Positions 35,863 through 44,937 are shown, counted from the stretch's first letter. The stretch: 64,000 nucleotides of DNA from Saprospiraceae bacterium (GCA_016714445.1 JADJNF010000008.1:372001-436000), one strand, 5' to 3'. Notes: a model not told the origin generated them from the letters alone. Numbers and translations are program-made.

Positions 35863-38472
35863 TCAAAACTTCATTTTAAATTTTAGTGTCACTTCGCCGG
35901 TCTCTTTATCTACTTTGATGGTATGCCCGTCCGTGCCACCTAGTTTTTGTCCTGTGTTCATCTCGAAAAGCCCCGAAAGAAATTCCATGCCTTTGGTCAG
36001 TACTTCTTCCATTTTCTCAAATTCAGGAGAAGAAGTTTTGATGGATGGTTCTTCTGTTTTGGATACATCCGATGATTCTTCTGATACAATATCTATATCT
36101 TCAGGAGTATTTTCATCAGCTACAATTACTTCCTCATCATCATGCGACATATTCTTAAACATGCCATTTTCATCAAGGTCAAACATCTCTTCCAGCATTT
36201 TGATAAATTGTGCACGTCCCTCATTGGAAAAGTCCACCATGTCTTCATTATTATCATGATTGAGCACACTATCGAAAAGATTTTGTTTCAGTATGAGTCC
36301 TGATGCGATCTTGATCTCGATAGAATCCCTGCAGATAAGATTAAAAACGTGCAGTTTTTTACTTTCCTGACCGATTCGGTCTATTCGTCCTATTCTTTGG
36401 TTCTTTTTGGCAGGATTCCAGGGGATTTCAAAATTGATCAAAGTGTCCGCAAACTGTAGATTGAGTCCAGAGCCACCAGCTTCTGTAGATAAGAATACCT
36501 GAACATCGTCTTTAGTCTGAAAAGCTTTAATCAGTTCACCACGCTTTTTGGCAGCGACACTCCCCGTCAACTTTACGTATCCCACTTTAAGGGAAATGAG
36601 CAATTGTTCGATCAGAGATAAGCTATCCAACCATTCAGAAAAAATGATGATTTTTTTATTACCATCCAGGATGTTGAGTCTGTCGCGCAACATCACTTCC
36701 AGTTCTACCAGCTTGCTCGAATGATTGGACTGCTTGTCAATGAGATATGTAGAATTACTGACTCTGCGCATATTGGTGAGGATCATCATGATCTCATCCC
36801 AGTCAAATGGTGTTTTAAACTTTTTGCCCAGTAAAAATGAAAGTCGTTGACCCATACGGGCATGAATCTCTCCTTGTGGTTTGGACAGTAGTATGAATAC
36901 ATCTTTTTGGATGACGGATGGCAGCTGACTGAGCACATCCTTCTTTTGTCTTCGGATGACCATATCGCTGATCGTTTGTCTCAGATTCAGAAGATTGTAA
37001 TATCCATTGATTTTATTCTTACTTTGCTTGCCAAAAATACAGTGCTGATAAGAAAACTCCCACAGCGGCGTGACCTTATATTTGTCCAGAAAGAGGATGA
37101 CCCCATACAAATCGATCAGTTTATTTTCGATAGGTGTCCCTGTGAGCACCAAGCCATGTTCTTTTTTGAGCGTAGTGATAGCAGATGAAATCTTGGTTTC
37201 ATAGTTTTTGATTTTTTGCGCTTCATCGAGTATGATAAAACTAAATCCTGCTTCATCGATAATGGTTTTGTCCCTCATCACCGTCTCATAATTGGCTATA
37301 AAAAAGAAATGATCTTCTCCCTTATATTGTACAGCTCTATCGCTGGGAAATCCTTCTACCACCAATGCTTCTTCACCGGTGAATTTGAGAATTTCGACTT
37401 TCCATTGATACTTGACAGATGATGGGCAGATGATCAGCGTCTTGGAAAACCCAAAATATTTGCGCTTCATCATGGCTACCGAGATGGCCTGCAATGTCTT
37501 ACCGAGACCCATTTCGTCGGCTATAATCGCTGCTTTTTTAAACAAACAAAAACGAACTCCTTCTTTCTGATAAGGAAATAAATTGACTCTGATATCTGAA
37601 AAATCAAGTTCAGGGGTGTCATTTTCCATCTTGGTGATCAGCAACTGATCAAAGTACTCTGAGAGCTTGTAATACACTTCCGGCCTGACGATGATGCCTT
37701 CCATACCCTCCAATGCACGGAGTCGGGCCACTTTTGTTGCCAGTTGTGCTATCTTCAGATGTGTCTCGTTTTCACCAAAAAACTCTTGAAGTACTTCGCT
37801 CTGATTTGCGCTAATTTGACCTGTATATTTCCATGTAAATTCATATTCATGCAGCGGATCCAAAGTCAGCTCGAGATAAGGAGATACCTTGGGCAAATTA
37901 TTGAATTTTTCAGGATGATTACGCATATAATCACAAAGATGGATGATATGTTTGGTCGTGGCCAGTTTATTGGTTTTCCAATCTATATTGTCTATGTACC
38001 CCTGATATTTTGCCGGATTCCAAAGCGTGATGGCGAATTTTTCGTTTTTTTCATTGTAGAGTATATGTTCGCCGTAGTAACATTTTCCCGGTACTATTCT
38101 ATAAGTGGATTTGTCGCTTTTTTCTTTACGCTCTGCAATGACTCTCGCCATCATACCTTCGCGGGTGTATATCTTACCCTGCATCTCTGGTAGCGTAGAT
38201 ATCTTGTGCTCATTGTAATACCACATAAGTATGGCTACAAACACAGGATCCACAGCGTCCGGCATATTCAACTGTCCTTCCGGAAAATGCATAGTCACTT
38301 CTATATCCTCGTCATCAGGCCTATCTATATGAAAACCATCTTCATGTACACCATGCCAGACACAGGTGATATTGCCATCCTGATATATTTTTAATGCGGT
38401 TTCGTAGAGCTCTTTATTAGATTTGTAAGCTTGTAGAGCGGTAGAGATGGCTGAGATCGTATTTGTGTCCAA
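35863..38472 (-). CDS. SNF2-family DEAD/DEAH-like helicase
   Basis: The 869-residue protein has an unrecognised N-terminal region (1-295), then the SNF2 core. Walker A is IIADEMGLGKTLQ (316-328), Walker B DEAQK (416-420), LTGTPIENKL follows, and the C-terminal half has LSTEAGGSGLNLQFAD and RIGRIDRIGQ. A long acidic segment (about residues 765-830) separates the helicase from a short C-terminus. Such proteins move DNA or remodel protein-DNA complexes. The next gene upstream on the same strand is the UvrD helicase, 81 bp away, so they may work together. Confidence 0.9.
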   Translation of the reverse strand: MDTNTISAISTALQAYKSNKELYETALKIYQDGNITCVWHGVHEDGFHIDRPDDEDIEVTMHFPEGQLNMPDAVDPVFVAILMWYYNEHKISTLPEMQGKIYTREGMMARVIAERKEKSDKSTYRIVPGKCYYGEHILYNEKNEKFAITLWNPAKYQGYIDNIDWKTNKLATTKHIIHLCDYMRNHPEKFNNLPKVSPYLELTLDPLHEYEFTWKYTGQISANQSEVLQEFFGENETHLKIAQLATKVARLRALEGMEGIIVRPEVYYKLSEYFDQLLITKMENDTPELDFSDIRVNLFPYQKEGVRFCLFKKAAIIADEMGLGKTLQAISVAMMKRKYFGFSKTLIICPSSVKYQWKVEILKFTGEEALVVEGFPSDRAVQYKGEDHFFFIANYETVMRDKTIIDEAGFSFIILDEAQKIKNYETKISSAITTLKKEHGLVLTGTPIENKLIDLYGVILFLDKYKVTPLWEFSYQHCIFGKQSKNKINGYYNLLNLRQTISDMVIRRQKKDVLSQLPSVIQKDVFILLSKPQGEIHARMGQRLSFLLGKKFKTPFDWDEIMMILTNMRRVSNSTYLIDKQSNHSSKLVELEVMLRDRLNILDGNKKIIIFSEWLDSLSLIEQLLISLKVGYVKLTGSVAAKKRGELIKAFQTKDDVQVFLSTEAGGSGLNLQFADTLINFEIPWNPAKKNQRIGRIDRIGQESKKLHVFNLICRDSIEIKIASGLILKQNLFDSVLNHDNNEDMVDFSNEGRAQFIKMLEEMFDLDENGMFKNMSHDDEEVIVADENTPEDIDIVSEESSDVSKTEEPSIKTSSPEFEKMEEVLTKGMEFLSGLFEMNTGQKLGGTDGHTIKVDKETGEVTLKFKMKF

Positions 38473-38553
38473 TGTATAAATTTTGGTTGTTGCAAAGGTG
38501 AGAAAAATGAAAGGATTGATTAAAAATAACTAATAAAAATTTAAAAATAGGGT

Positions 38554-40707
38554 CTATTTTGACACCTTACCTCCACATCCCGGACAAAACTTAAAATGTG
38601 ACTCTACGACTTTGTGGCAAGTAGAGCAAAGAATCCTTTCTGGTAAGACTGATAGCACAGATTTTGAATAAAGTACTTTGTACGAAGGTGGTATCTCGTC
38701 TATGAACATACTTTCGTTGCCTTTTTCGGTAATGAGATAAAGTATGTCCGCAGCACGAGTGAGTGCTACATAAAATAGCCTCCTTTCTTCCTCTAGTAGT
38801 ATATCATATTTTACGGGTCTGATGATCTGATAGATGCGGTCGTCCAGCCATACATCAGGAAATCCACCGTTACCTTGGGTAAGACCTACTATAAAAACTG
38901 CTTTGCTTTCCAGACCCTTTGCTGCATGGATGGTCTTTGCATTGATGTAAATCTTCTCTTTTTTGAATCGCTCCCGATATGACTCAAACATCTTGCTTCG
39001 ACGGTACAAAAACAGTATCTGATCATTGGGTATGCCTTGTGCCAGCAATTCTTTTACTTCCTGCACTGCAAAAGCTACACCATCATCAAAGTCAACTGCA
39101 GAATAGACCTCGATCTTTTTTCTGGACTTTTTCTGTGCTTTGACGACTTTGTCCACCATGAAACGATTGTTGCGGATTACTTCAGAACTTGCATCGACTA
39201 TATTGGGCGTACTGCGATAGTTTGTATCTAAATTGATACATCTGGCATCCCGAAAAAATCGACTGAACTCCACAATGTACTGCACATCAGATCCTCTGAA
39301 ACCATAGATACTCTGCCAGTCATCGCCTACGCAGAAGAGTTGTGCATCAGGATTCATTAGTGTCTTAATAAAACTCACCTGAATCTTGTTCACATCCTGA
39401 AACTCGTCCACCAGTACATATTTATACTGTTGAAAAAACTTCTGTCGGATCTCTTCACTTTTTTTGAGCAGATGTATCGCCTTAATATTGAGATCATTAA
39501 AGTCAAGATATGACCGATCTGTACAATAGATCTCAAAACGCTCTATCAGCGGCAATGCCAACTTATAAAAATCCCGGATCCGCTGGTGCTGGTCCTTAGA
39601 AGCTTTAGTTGCTACATCGTGAATATTCAGACCATCTACTTTGATCATATCCAGTACACGTATCAACTGCCGGAGAAAATTGCGAATCTCATGGTGACGA
39701 CCTTTGAACTCTTCTTCATAATGCAAAACAGCATTGACATCAAAACCATCAGGGAGTCGATTTCTGATGATACGATCAAGTGCGAGATTGAAGAGTGAAG
39801 TATCTCTCGTCATCTCTTCATAGGTTTTCACAAGTAACTTACCGGCAATGTTAAATTGTTTTTCTTTGAAGTCCGATCCTTTGCTCAGATTGCTGATGTG
39901 CTCGATATAGAGATTGGCATCAGGTATAAAAAAATCGGGATAAAACTCATTTTCCTGAAAAGAAACCTTAGGCTCATAGACAAATTTGATATTATGACGA
40001 TACAGCCAGTCGGCGATATATTGTTCGGACTTGGATCTGACCCGAGTGCCATTGAGTGATGTGTATATCTTATTGTCACTACTCAGCGCCAGTGCAGATC
40101 TCTGCGGCAAATGCAACTTATCCACCAAATAGTCGAGCACATATCGCTTAAAATCAATAAGATATTCTTTATCACTGCAGCAATCGATCAATACCTTATG
40201 CAATGCAGTATATGTCGTCTCCGATGCGGTGATGCCCACCATCTCCTCATCCACAAAACCAGTATCGGTGATGATCTTAAATTTATTGTCAAATTCGCTG
40301 ACACCATACGTCTTTAGAATACTATAGCAAAGCCCATGAAAGGTACGTATAGTAAGATTTCGTATCCAGCCGGTCTGCTGTATTCGATGGCGACGTTGGG
40401 TATTTTTTGCACTGTCTGAGAGCGTTTTGTTATGTAATATTTTCTTATAATTGCCATCAAAATCTACTGACATTATTAGGCGGTCTATCATCTCATTGGC
40501 TGCATTTTTGGTGAAAGTGATGGCAAGTATTTCTGATGGCTTAGCTCCCTTTTCATTGATGAGATAGAGGATTTTCTGAAGCAAGGTCTGCGTTTTGCCC
40601 GATCCAGCACCCGCTATGACGAGTACACGTTTATCCTCAGCAGTAACGGCGGCCTTTTGCTGCTTATTGAGTGATGCCAGTGATGCAGGAATATTTTTAT
40701 TGGCCAA
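38554..40707 (-). CDS. UvrD/Rep-family DNA helicase with inserted nuclease-like domain and C-terminal zinc ribbon
   Basis: The 717-residue protein has superfamily 1 motifs: Walker A IAGAGSGKTQT (31-41), TFTKNAANEM, motif II DEFQDV, DDWQSIYGFRG, NYRSTPNI and the late LYVALTRA-like FYVALTRAADILYL. Between motifs Ib and II (about residues 220-300) lies a block that looks like a restriction-endonuclease (PD-D/ExK) fold: SKSEQYIADWLY, YEPK, FYPDFFIPD and YIEH. The C-terminus is a zinc ribbon (CSTCHK, then CPGCGG). It is expected to unwind DNA in repair or defence; the nuclease activity is inferred from motif layout. Confidence 0.85.
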   Translation of the reverse strand: MANKNIPASLASLNKQQKAAVTAEDKRVLVIAGAGSGKTQTLLQKILYLINEKGAKPSEILAITFTKNAANEMIDRLIMSVDFDGNYKKILHNKTLSDSAKNTQRRHRIQQTGWIRNLTIRTFHGLCYSILKTYGVSEFDNKFKIITDTGFVDEEMVGITASETTYTALHKVLIDCCSDKEYLIDFKRYVLDYLVDKLHLPQRSALALSSDNKIYTSLNGTRVRSKSEQYIADWLYRHNIKFVYEPKVSFQENEFYPDFFIPDANLYIEHISNLSKGSDFKEKQFNIAGKLLVKTYEEMTRDTSLFNLALDRIIRNRLPDGFDVNAVLHYEEEFKGRHHEIRNFLRQLIRVLDMIKVDGLNIHDVATKASKDQHQRIRDFYKLALPLIERFEIYCTDRSYLDFNDLNIKAIHLLKKSEEIRQKFFQQYKYVLVDEFQDVNKIQVSFIKTLMNPDAQLFCVGDDWQSIYGFRGSDVQYIVEFSRFFRDARCINLDTNYRSTPNIVDASSEVIRNNRFMVDKVVKAQKKSRKKIEVYSAVDFDDGVAFAVQEVKELLAQGIPNDQILFLYRRSKMFESYRERFKKEKIYINAKTIHAAKGLESKAVFIVGLTQGNGGFPDVWLDDRIYQIIRPVKYDILLEEERRLFYVALTRAADILYLITEKGNESMFIDEIPPSYKVLYSKSVLSVLPERILCSTCHKVVESHFKFCPGCGGKVSK

Positions 40708-40760
40708 TGGTAAAATAGTGATGAATTCAAGGCGAAGATAGAGAAAAGATTGATTTTCTC

Positions 40761-40793
40761 AAACCTTATAGGTTTCAGAAACGTGTAAGGTTT
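40761..40793. repeat. Inverted repeat between the helicase and the toxin genes
   Basis: AAACCTTA pairs with TAAGGTTT over a 17-base loop, and the first arm itself is part of the near-palindrome AAACCTTATAGGTTT. It lies just left of the first dinB remnant, so it could be a terminator for the toxin operon or a common intergenic palindrome. Confidence 0.5.
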
Positions 40794-40801
40794 AAATTCA
40801 T

Positions 40802-40876
40802 ATCCACCGGCAACTGATCCCGTAGCATCTTAGCCTTCACAAGACCGCTCGCCCGCATGATGGAGTCGGCGCCGAA
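40802..40876 (-). repeat. Remnant A of the dinB 3' end
   Basis: These 75 bp match the dinB 3' end at 43089-43163 with eight differences (about 89% identity) and no gaps. In the dinB frame they read FGADSIMRASGLVKAKMLRDQ and so on, so the coding frame is kept. The copy abuts the stop of the YoeB-like toxin gene, 10 bp away. It shares several substitutions with remnant B that dinB itself lacks. Confidence 0.85.
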
Positions 40877-40885
40877 CTGTTAATA

Positions 40886-41143
40886 TTAGTAATGAAATCT
40901 GCAAGAAGCTACAATAATCATTTTGTCTTCCACTTTGTATATCAATCTATGTTCTTGATTAATACGCCTGGACCAATAACCTTTGTAGTTACCAACCAAT
41001 GGTTCGGGTTTGCCCAAACCTGAAAAAGGATTACGAAATATGTCTTTGAGTAAGGAGTTAATTTTCTTTACAGTTTCTTTATCGTTTTCTTGCCAATACA
41101 AATAATCTTCCCATGACGATGTATGAAATGTCAACAATCTCAT
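40886..41143 (-). CDS. YoeB/Txe-family toxin (mRNA interferase)
   Basis: The 85-residue protein is full length and has the family pattern: FHTSSWEDYLYWQ, FSGLGKPEPL, the basic stretch YWSRRINQEHRLIY and the terminal SCRFHY that holds the catalytic His. YoeB cleaves mRNA at the ribosome when free of its antitoxin. The antitoxin gene lies upstream and overlaps by 4 bp (ATGA), the usual order. The module ends at the dinB remnant A. Confidence 0.9.
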   Translation of the reverse strand: MRLLTFHTSSWEDYLYWQENDKETVKKINSLLKDIFRNPFSGLGKPEPLVGNYKGYWSRRINQEHRLIYKVEDKMIIVASCRFHY

Positions 41144-41403
41144 GGAATTAGTTCTCTTTCTACTAAATTGATTCCTAAACTAATATCGTTTATAGCATTA
41201 TCTAATCGTTCTTTGTTTTTCGCAGAAGACATTAGATATAAAGTTTCCTGAAGGCTATTATAAGTTTTGAGGGAAATCAAGACAATATCCTTGTTATCAG
41301 GTCGATTAATAATCACCGTATCATCACCATCAGAAACACTATCGAGCGTTGCATCCAGCTCATGCTTAAATTCCGTCAAACTTTTAACATTCATATTCAA
41401 CAT
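41140..41403 (-). CDS. YefM/Phd-family antitoxin
   Basis: The 87-residue protein has the Phd/YefM N-terminal DNA-binding fold (NVKSLTEFKHELDATLDSV, then DTVIINRPDNKDIVLISLKTYNSLQET) and a C-terminal helix that should bind the toxin. It neutralises the toxin and represses the pair's promoter. The start may be the second methionine (MNVKS). Confidence 0.88.
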   Translation of the reverse strand: MLNMNVKSLTEFKHELDATLDSVSDGDDTVIINRPDNKDIVLISLKTYNSLQETLYLMSSAKNKERLDNAINDISLGINLVERELIP

Positions 41404-41475
41404 CTTATTTACAAAACAAATATACGCTTATTCGGGTAAACAATCATGATTTTTTAAAAGTTCAGTTGAGATTCA

Positions 41476-41483
41476 TATCTTTG
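41476..41483 (+). promoter_or_regulatory. Bacteroidota -7 box before the lipoprotein gene
   Basis: TATCTTTG lies 18 bp before the ATG at 41502. Confidence 0.45.
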
Positions 41484-41501
41484 ACATAAATATTCCTGGG
41501 T

Positions 41502-42344
41502 ATGATTTTCAACTCTAGACTCATCATTTTTACAACTATCATAGCATCTTTCTTCGGTTGCAAACATCAAAAAACTGAAATAACCAACATATCAGAGCAA
41601 AAGGAAGATACCATTAAAATACTGCAGGATGATACTGCTGTTTCTAATATAGAAATCTTAAAAAGTGTCATAATCCCCAAAGAAAAAAATAATTTGGTAG
41701 ACTCAGTGGTAGTGTTTGGAAGTGACAATAATGAGTATAGTATAAAATATATAGACAGCATTTTTGTCTATTTTGTATCAGGAAAAATTCAACTTCTTTA
41801 CAAAAGAAATATTTATCCTGATGAGACAGACATATATTGGCGTTATGGGGATGTACCTCATATGGACTACGAAATAGAAAAAGAATGCTTTACTCATTTC
41901 AATAATGACCAATTTTCAGACATATATTTTACAAATCTTAATGGGGGTTCAGGCGGCAGAACTTATAATGTGTTTAATTATAACAAAAACTCGCAATTAT
42001 TCAAATTTGATTCCCTATTAAGTGATTTTCCTAATCTTCATTTTGTAAAGGATGGTAACCATTATCTCAGTTTGGGTAAGTCTGGATCGGGCTTTACCGC
42101 TGCTCGCCGTTTTATTATTTCACAAAATAAAATAAAAGATTTAAGTTTATTTACAAGTTCGTTTAACCCCGGTAAGCTTTATGATACATTGGTTTATAAC
42201 TATACCACGTATTCTAGGTTAGGAAGAACTAAAGAATGTTATATTTTACTTGATGACAAAAGTAAAACAATAAAGACTACTTGCAATAAAGCTATGATTA
42301 ATTTACAAAAACAGATTTGGAAAGATTGGGAGTTGCACCAATAA
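41502..42344 (+). CDS. Lipoprotein of unknown function between toxin modules
   Basis: The 280-residue protein has a lipoprotein signal (IIASFFGCKHQ). The body has DITYWRYG-like aromatic segments, NNDQFSDIYFTNLNGGSGG (a Ca-like FG-GAP style loop) and a LGKSGSGF segment, which suggest a beta-propeller-like or VCBS-like domain, but I recognise no family. It is transcribed against the neighbouring toxin modules and lies between the two remnants of the dinB 3' end, so it probably came in with them. Confidence 0.55.
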   Translation: MIFNSRLIIFTTIIASFFGCKHQKTEITNISEQKEDTIKILQDDTAVSNIEILKSVIIPKEKNNLVDSVVVFGSDNNEYSIKYIDSIFVYFVSGKIQLLYKRNIYPDETDIYWRYGDVPHMDYEIEKECFTHFNNDQFSDIYFTNLNGGSGGRTYNVFNYNKNSQLFKFDSLLSDFPNLHFVKDGNHYLSLGKSGSGFTAARRFIISQNKIKDLSLFTSSFNPGKLYDTLVYNYTTYSRLGRTKECYILLDDKSKTIKTTCNKAMINLQKQIWKDWELHQ

Positions 42345-42355
42345 GAATATATTCT

Positions 42356-42458
42356 TCACCCTCCATCCACCGGCAACTAATCCCACAACACCTTAGCCTT
42401 CACGAGTCCGCTTGCGCGCATGATGGAGTCGGCGCCGAAGCATCTTCTGATCCTGTCC
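42356..42458 (-). repeat. Remnant B of the dinB 3' end
   Basis: These 103 bp match 43080-43182 of dinB with 13 differences (about 87% identity) and no gaps. The frame reads DRIRRCFGADSIMRASGLVK and then contains a stop in place of a Gln. It lies 11 bp beyond the RelE-like toxin stop, the same layout as remnant A with its toxin. Confidence 0.88.
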
Positions 42459-42468
42459 TTGGCTTAAA

Positions 42469-42801
42469 TTATTCTTGGCTAAGTAGTTTTATAAGCATTT
42501 TCAGTTCTTTGGCTGTAATGTTTATTTGATCTGATTTGTCATAAATGTCCAGCAAAAATACACGTTTTTGTATGATACGAACATAAGTAATCAATCTGGC
42601 ACCACTACTTTTACCCTTTCCTTTGGATGTAACGGCTACTCTTATTTTATAACAATCTTTACCTATTGGAGTACCCATTTGTGGATTTTCGACTAACCCA
42701 TCAATAACTTCAAGTAAATCTTTTGGTAGTGAAAGATATTTTTTAGCAAGTTGTTTTAGTTTTCTCTCAAAAGGATCTGTAGCAATTACATCAAAACTCA
42801 T
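42469..42801 (-). CDS. RelE-like toxin
   Basis: The 110-residue protein resembles the RelE/ParE toxin family that has IGKDCYKIRVAVTSKGKGKS, GARLITYVR and VFLLDIYDKSDQI. Toxins of this kind are ribosome-dependent mRNA interferases. It overlaps the preceding small gene by 11 bp, the pattern of a toxin-antitoxin pair. Confidence 0.8.
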   Translation of the reverse strand: MSFDVIATDPFERKLKQLAKKYLSLPKDLLEVIDGLVENPQMGTPIGKDCYKIRVAVTSKGKGKSSGARLITYVRIIQKRVFLLDIYDKSDQINITAKELKMLIKLLSQE

Positions 42802-43006
42802 TTAATAAGTCTTTGGCAGATTTCAATTGCTTTTTACCTTGTTCATACTGCCTTACATTATCAAATGATTCTACCATATCAGATATAAACTGGCTTGTTT
42901 TCTTGTCTCTTATTTGCATTAAAACATCAATGTAGTCTAGCTTCTCCACCATATCCATAAACTTTATAGCATGAGCTTCATCTTTTATATCTAATACGAC
43001 TTTCAT
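42791..43006 (-). CDS. Putative antitoxin partner of the RelE-like toxin
   Basis: The start at 43006 (MKVVLDIKDEAHAIKF) gives 71 residues; a longer frame to 43033 is less likely. The protein is charged, with a predicted beta strand at the start and helices to the end, and overlaps the toxin gene by 11 bp. It is placed first, as antitoxins usually are. I do not recognise its family, so the role comes from position. Confidence 0.65.
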   Translation of the reverse strand: MKVVLDIKDEAHAIKFMDMVEKLDYIDVLMQIRDKKTSQFISDMVESFDNVRQYEQGKKQLKSAKDLLNEF

Positions 43007-43079
43007 AAAGGATATTTTAAGAATATAAAACACTAGTGTTAATTATAAAGTTCCCATAATATCACCGACAATAGAATAA

Positions 43080-44267
43080 TCACCCTCCATCCACCGGCAA
43101 CTGATCCCGTAGCACCTTAGCCTTCACCAGTCCACTCGCGCGCATGATAGAGTCAGCACCGAAACGTCTTCTGATCCTATCCATCTGCTGCATGAGCTGG
43201 ATGTGCTCCATCGTATCATCGAATAGATTGATCTGGTAGTTGCCTTGTACGAGACCGCTGTACTTGACACCGATGAGACGGATGAGTTGGCGACGCTCGT
43301 AGAGTTTATCGAAGATATCGAGGACGTGTTGGCCCAGGAGACGATCATTGGCTGTGTAGGAGATGTTTTTTTGTTTGGTGTAAGTATTAAAATCCGCATA
43401 TCTGATCTTTACAGTGATGGTAGATGCGAGTTTGCCGGAGGCGCGCAGTTCAAAGGATAGTTTATCCGCCATATCGAGCAGCAGATGTTTCATCATCATG
43501 ACATCGAGCGTATCTTCCATAAAGGTTCGCTCTTTGGACATCGACTTTTGTTCATGGTAGGGAACGATGGGTGTGGTATCGATGGCATTGGCTTTTTCCC
43601 ATAGCGTGCGTCCTGGCTTACCAAATTCACGCTCGAGCAGACGGATGGGTATCTGACTGAGTGTGTCGATGGTGCGTACACCCATAAAGTTGAGCTTTTT
43701 GTGCGTCTGATCACCTACGCCGGGTATCTTGCCTACGGGCAGCGGCGCGAGAAATCCTTTTTCTTCGCCATTGGGTACGTATTTGGTGCCATTGGGTTTT
43801 GCCTCACCGGTACCTACTTTGGAGACCGTTTTATTGACAGAGAGACCGAAGGAGATGGGAAGTCCTGACTCTTTGATCACTTTCTGACGCAGTTCTGATG
43901 ACCACTTGAAGCATCCGAAATGTTTATCCATACCCGTGAGATCGAGATAAAACTCGTCGATAGATGCCTTCTCATACACAGGGGCATCCTCGGCGATGAT
44001 GTCGGTGACGATACCCGAATATTTAGAATAACTGTCCATATCCCCACGCAGGATGGTGGCTTGCGGACAAAGCCTAAGTGCCATTTTCATGGGCATGGCT
44101 GAGTGTACACCAAAGCGACGCGCCTCGTAGCTGCATGATGCAACGACTCCACGATTGGACGTACCGCCGATGAGGAGCGGCTTGCCGAGTAAGCTGCTGT
44201 TTTTGAGACACTCGACCGATACAAAGAAGGAGTCGAGATCTAGATGGAGGATGGCGCGATCATACAT
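43080..44267 (-). CDS. dinB: DNA polymerase IV (Y-family)
   Basis: The 395-residue protein has the Y-family catalytic motifs: LHLDLDSFFVSVECL near the start, YEKASIDEFYLDLTG with its acidic pair, GLSVNKTVSKVGTG, and the GVGDQTHKKLNFMG helix-hairpin-helix region, plus a C-terminal little-finger domain. It copies damaged DNA without proofreading. It sits in a repair-gene zone and its 3' end exists as two diverged remnants downstream. No LexA-like box was identified upstream. Confidence 0.95.
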   Translation of the reverse strand: MYDRAILHLDLDSFFVSVECLKNSSLLGKPLLIGGTSNRGVVASCSYEARRFGVHSAMPMKMALRLCPQATILRGDMDSYSKYSGIVTDIIAEDAPVYEKASIDEFYLDLTGMDKHFGCFKWSSELRQKVIKESGLPISFGLSVNKTVSKVGTGEAKPNGTKYVPNGEEKGFLAPLPVGKIPGVGDQTHKKLNFMGVRTIDTLSQIPIRLLEREFGKPGRTLWEKANAIDTTPIVPYHEQKSMSKERTFMEDTLDVMMMKHLLLDMADKLSFELRASGKLASTITVKIRYADFNTYTKQKNISYTANDRLLGQHVLDIFDKLYERRQLIRLIGVKYSGLVQGNYQINLFDDTMEHIQLMQQMDRIRRRFGADSIMRASGLVKAKVLRDQLPVDGG

Positions 44268-44363
44268 GGGATGTCTGTTTTGTAAAGTTGTCTAATATAA
44301 ATAAACCACTTTTTAATATGGCTGTCTCGTATTTCAAAATGAAACTCATGACAGAAAATGAAA

Positions 44364-44879
44364 TTAGCTCTCTTTTTTGAAGCCAATCTCTCTTCTTTGA
44401 CTTTTAGTATTTATAAGATGTTTAAGCGTTTTGTATATTTCACTAAATTTATTGTCGTAAGTATTTTCCATTTCCTCCAGTTTTGTTAATAGTTCTTTGT
44501 AGTTTATAGCAATTTTCCTAAGAGCTACAAAAGTTCTCATTATTAAAATATTCATGTCAATAGCCTTTTGGCTTCTCAAAACACTAGACAACATAGCCAC
44601 GCCTATTTCCGTAAAAGCAAAAGGTTTGGCGCCTCCAAGATAACTCTTGGACGGTATCACATTTTGTGATACCACCTGATCTATTTCTAAGTCTGTAAGT
44701 TCAAACAAAAAATCGGAAGAAAATCTTTCTGCATTTCTTTTTACAGCTTGCTTTAATGCTCTGGTTTCCACACCATAAAGCTCTGCAAGATGTAAATCGA
44801 GCAAAATTTTTTCTTCTCTCAAAGTAACAATCCTTCGGATGATGAGTTCTTCAGGAACGATTGACCTATCTTTATCCAT
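44364..44879 (-). CDS. ORF6N domain DNA-binding protein
   Basis: The 171-residue protein starts with the ORF6N signature: VPEELIIRRIVTLREEKILL, DLHLAELYGVETRALKQAV, RFSSDFLFELTD and GAKPFAFTEIGVAMLSSVL. A coiled-coil-like C-terminus follows. ORF6N is a KilA-N related domain frequent in phages and mobile elements and in Bacteroidota chromosomes; it is presumed to bind DNA. It is transcribed divergently from the alkylation-repair gene with repeats in between. Confidence 0.88.
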   Translation of the reverse strand: MDKDRSIVPEELIIRRIVTLREEKILLDLHLAELYGVETRALKQAVKRNAERFSSDFLFELTDLEIDQVVSQNVIPSKSYLGGAKPFAFTEIGVAMLSSVLRSQKAIDMNILIMRTFVALRKIAINYKELLTKLEEMENTYDNKFSEIYKTLKHLINTKSQRREIGFKKES

Positions 44880-44908
44880 TGCGCTAAGTTTATATATAAT
44901 CCGTAAAT

Positions 44909-44937
44909 AACGTCAATATAACGTCGCAATATACGAC
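44909..44937. promoter_or_regulatory. Repeat cluster between ORF6N and alkylation-repair genes
   Basis: The sequence has two adjacent units, AACGTCAATAT and AACGTCGCAATATACGAC; the second contains the palindrome GTCG-CAATATA-CGAC. It lies 30 bp from the ORF6N start and just upstream of the -7 box at 44955. A repressor operator is possible, for example for the LexA-like protein nearby, but not shown. Confidence 0.35.

Noticed and set aside
42317..42529. 70-residue plus-strand ORF over the dinB remnant B
   Set aside because: It is an antisense shadow of the duplicated dinB end and has no independent support.
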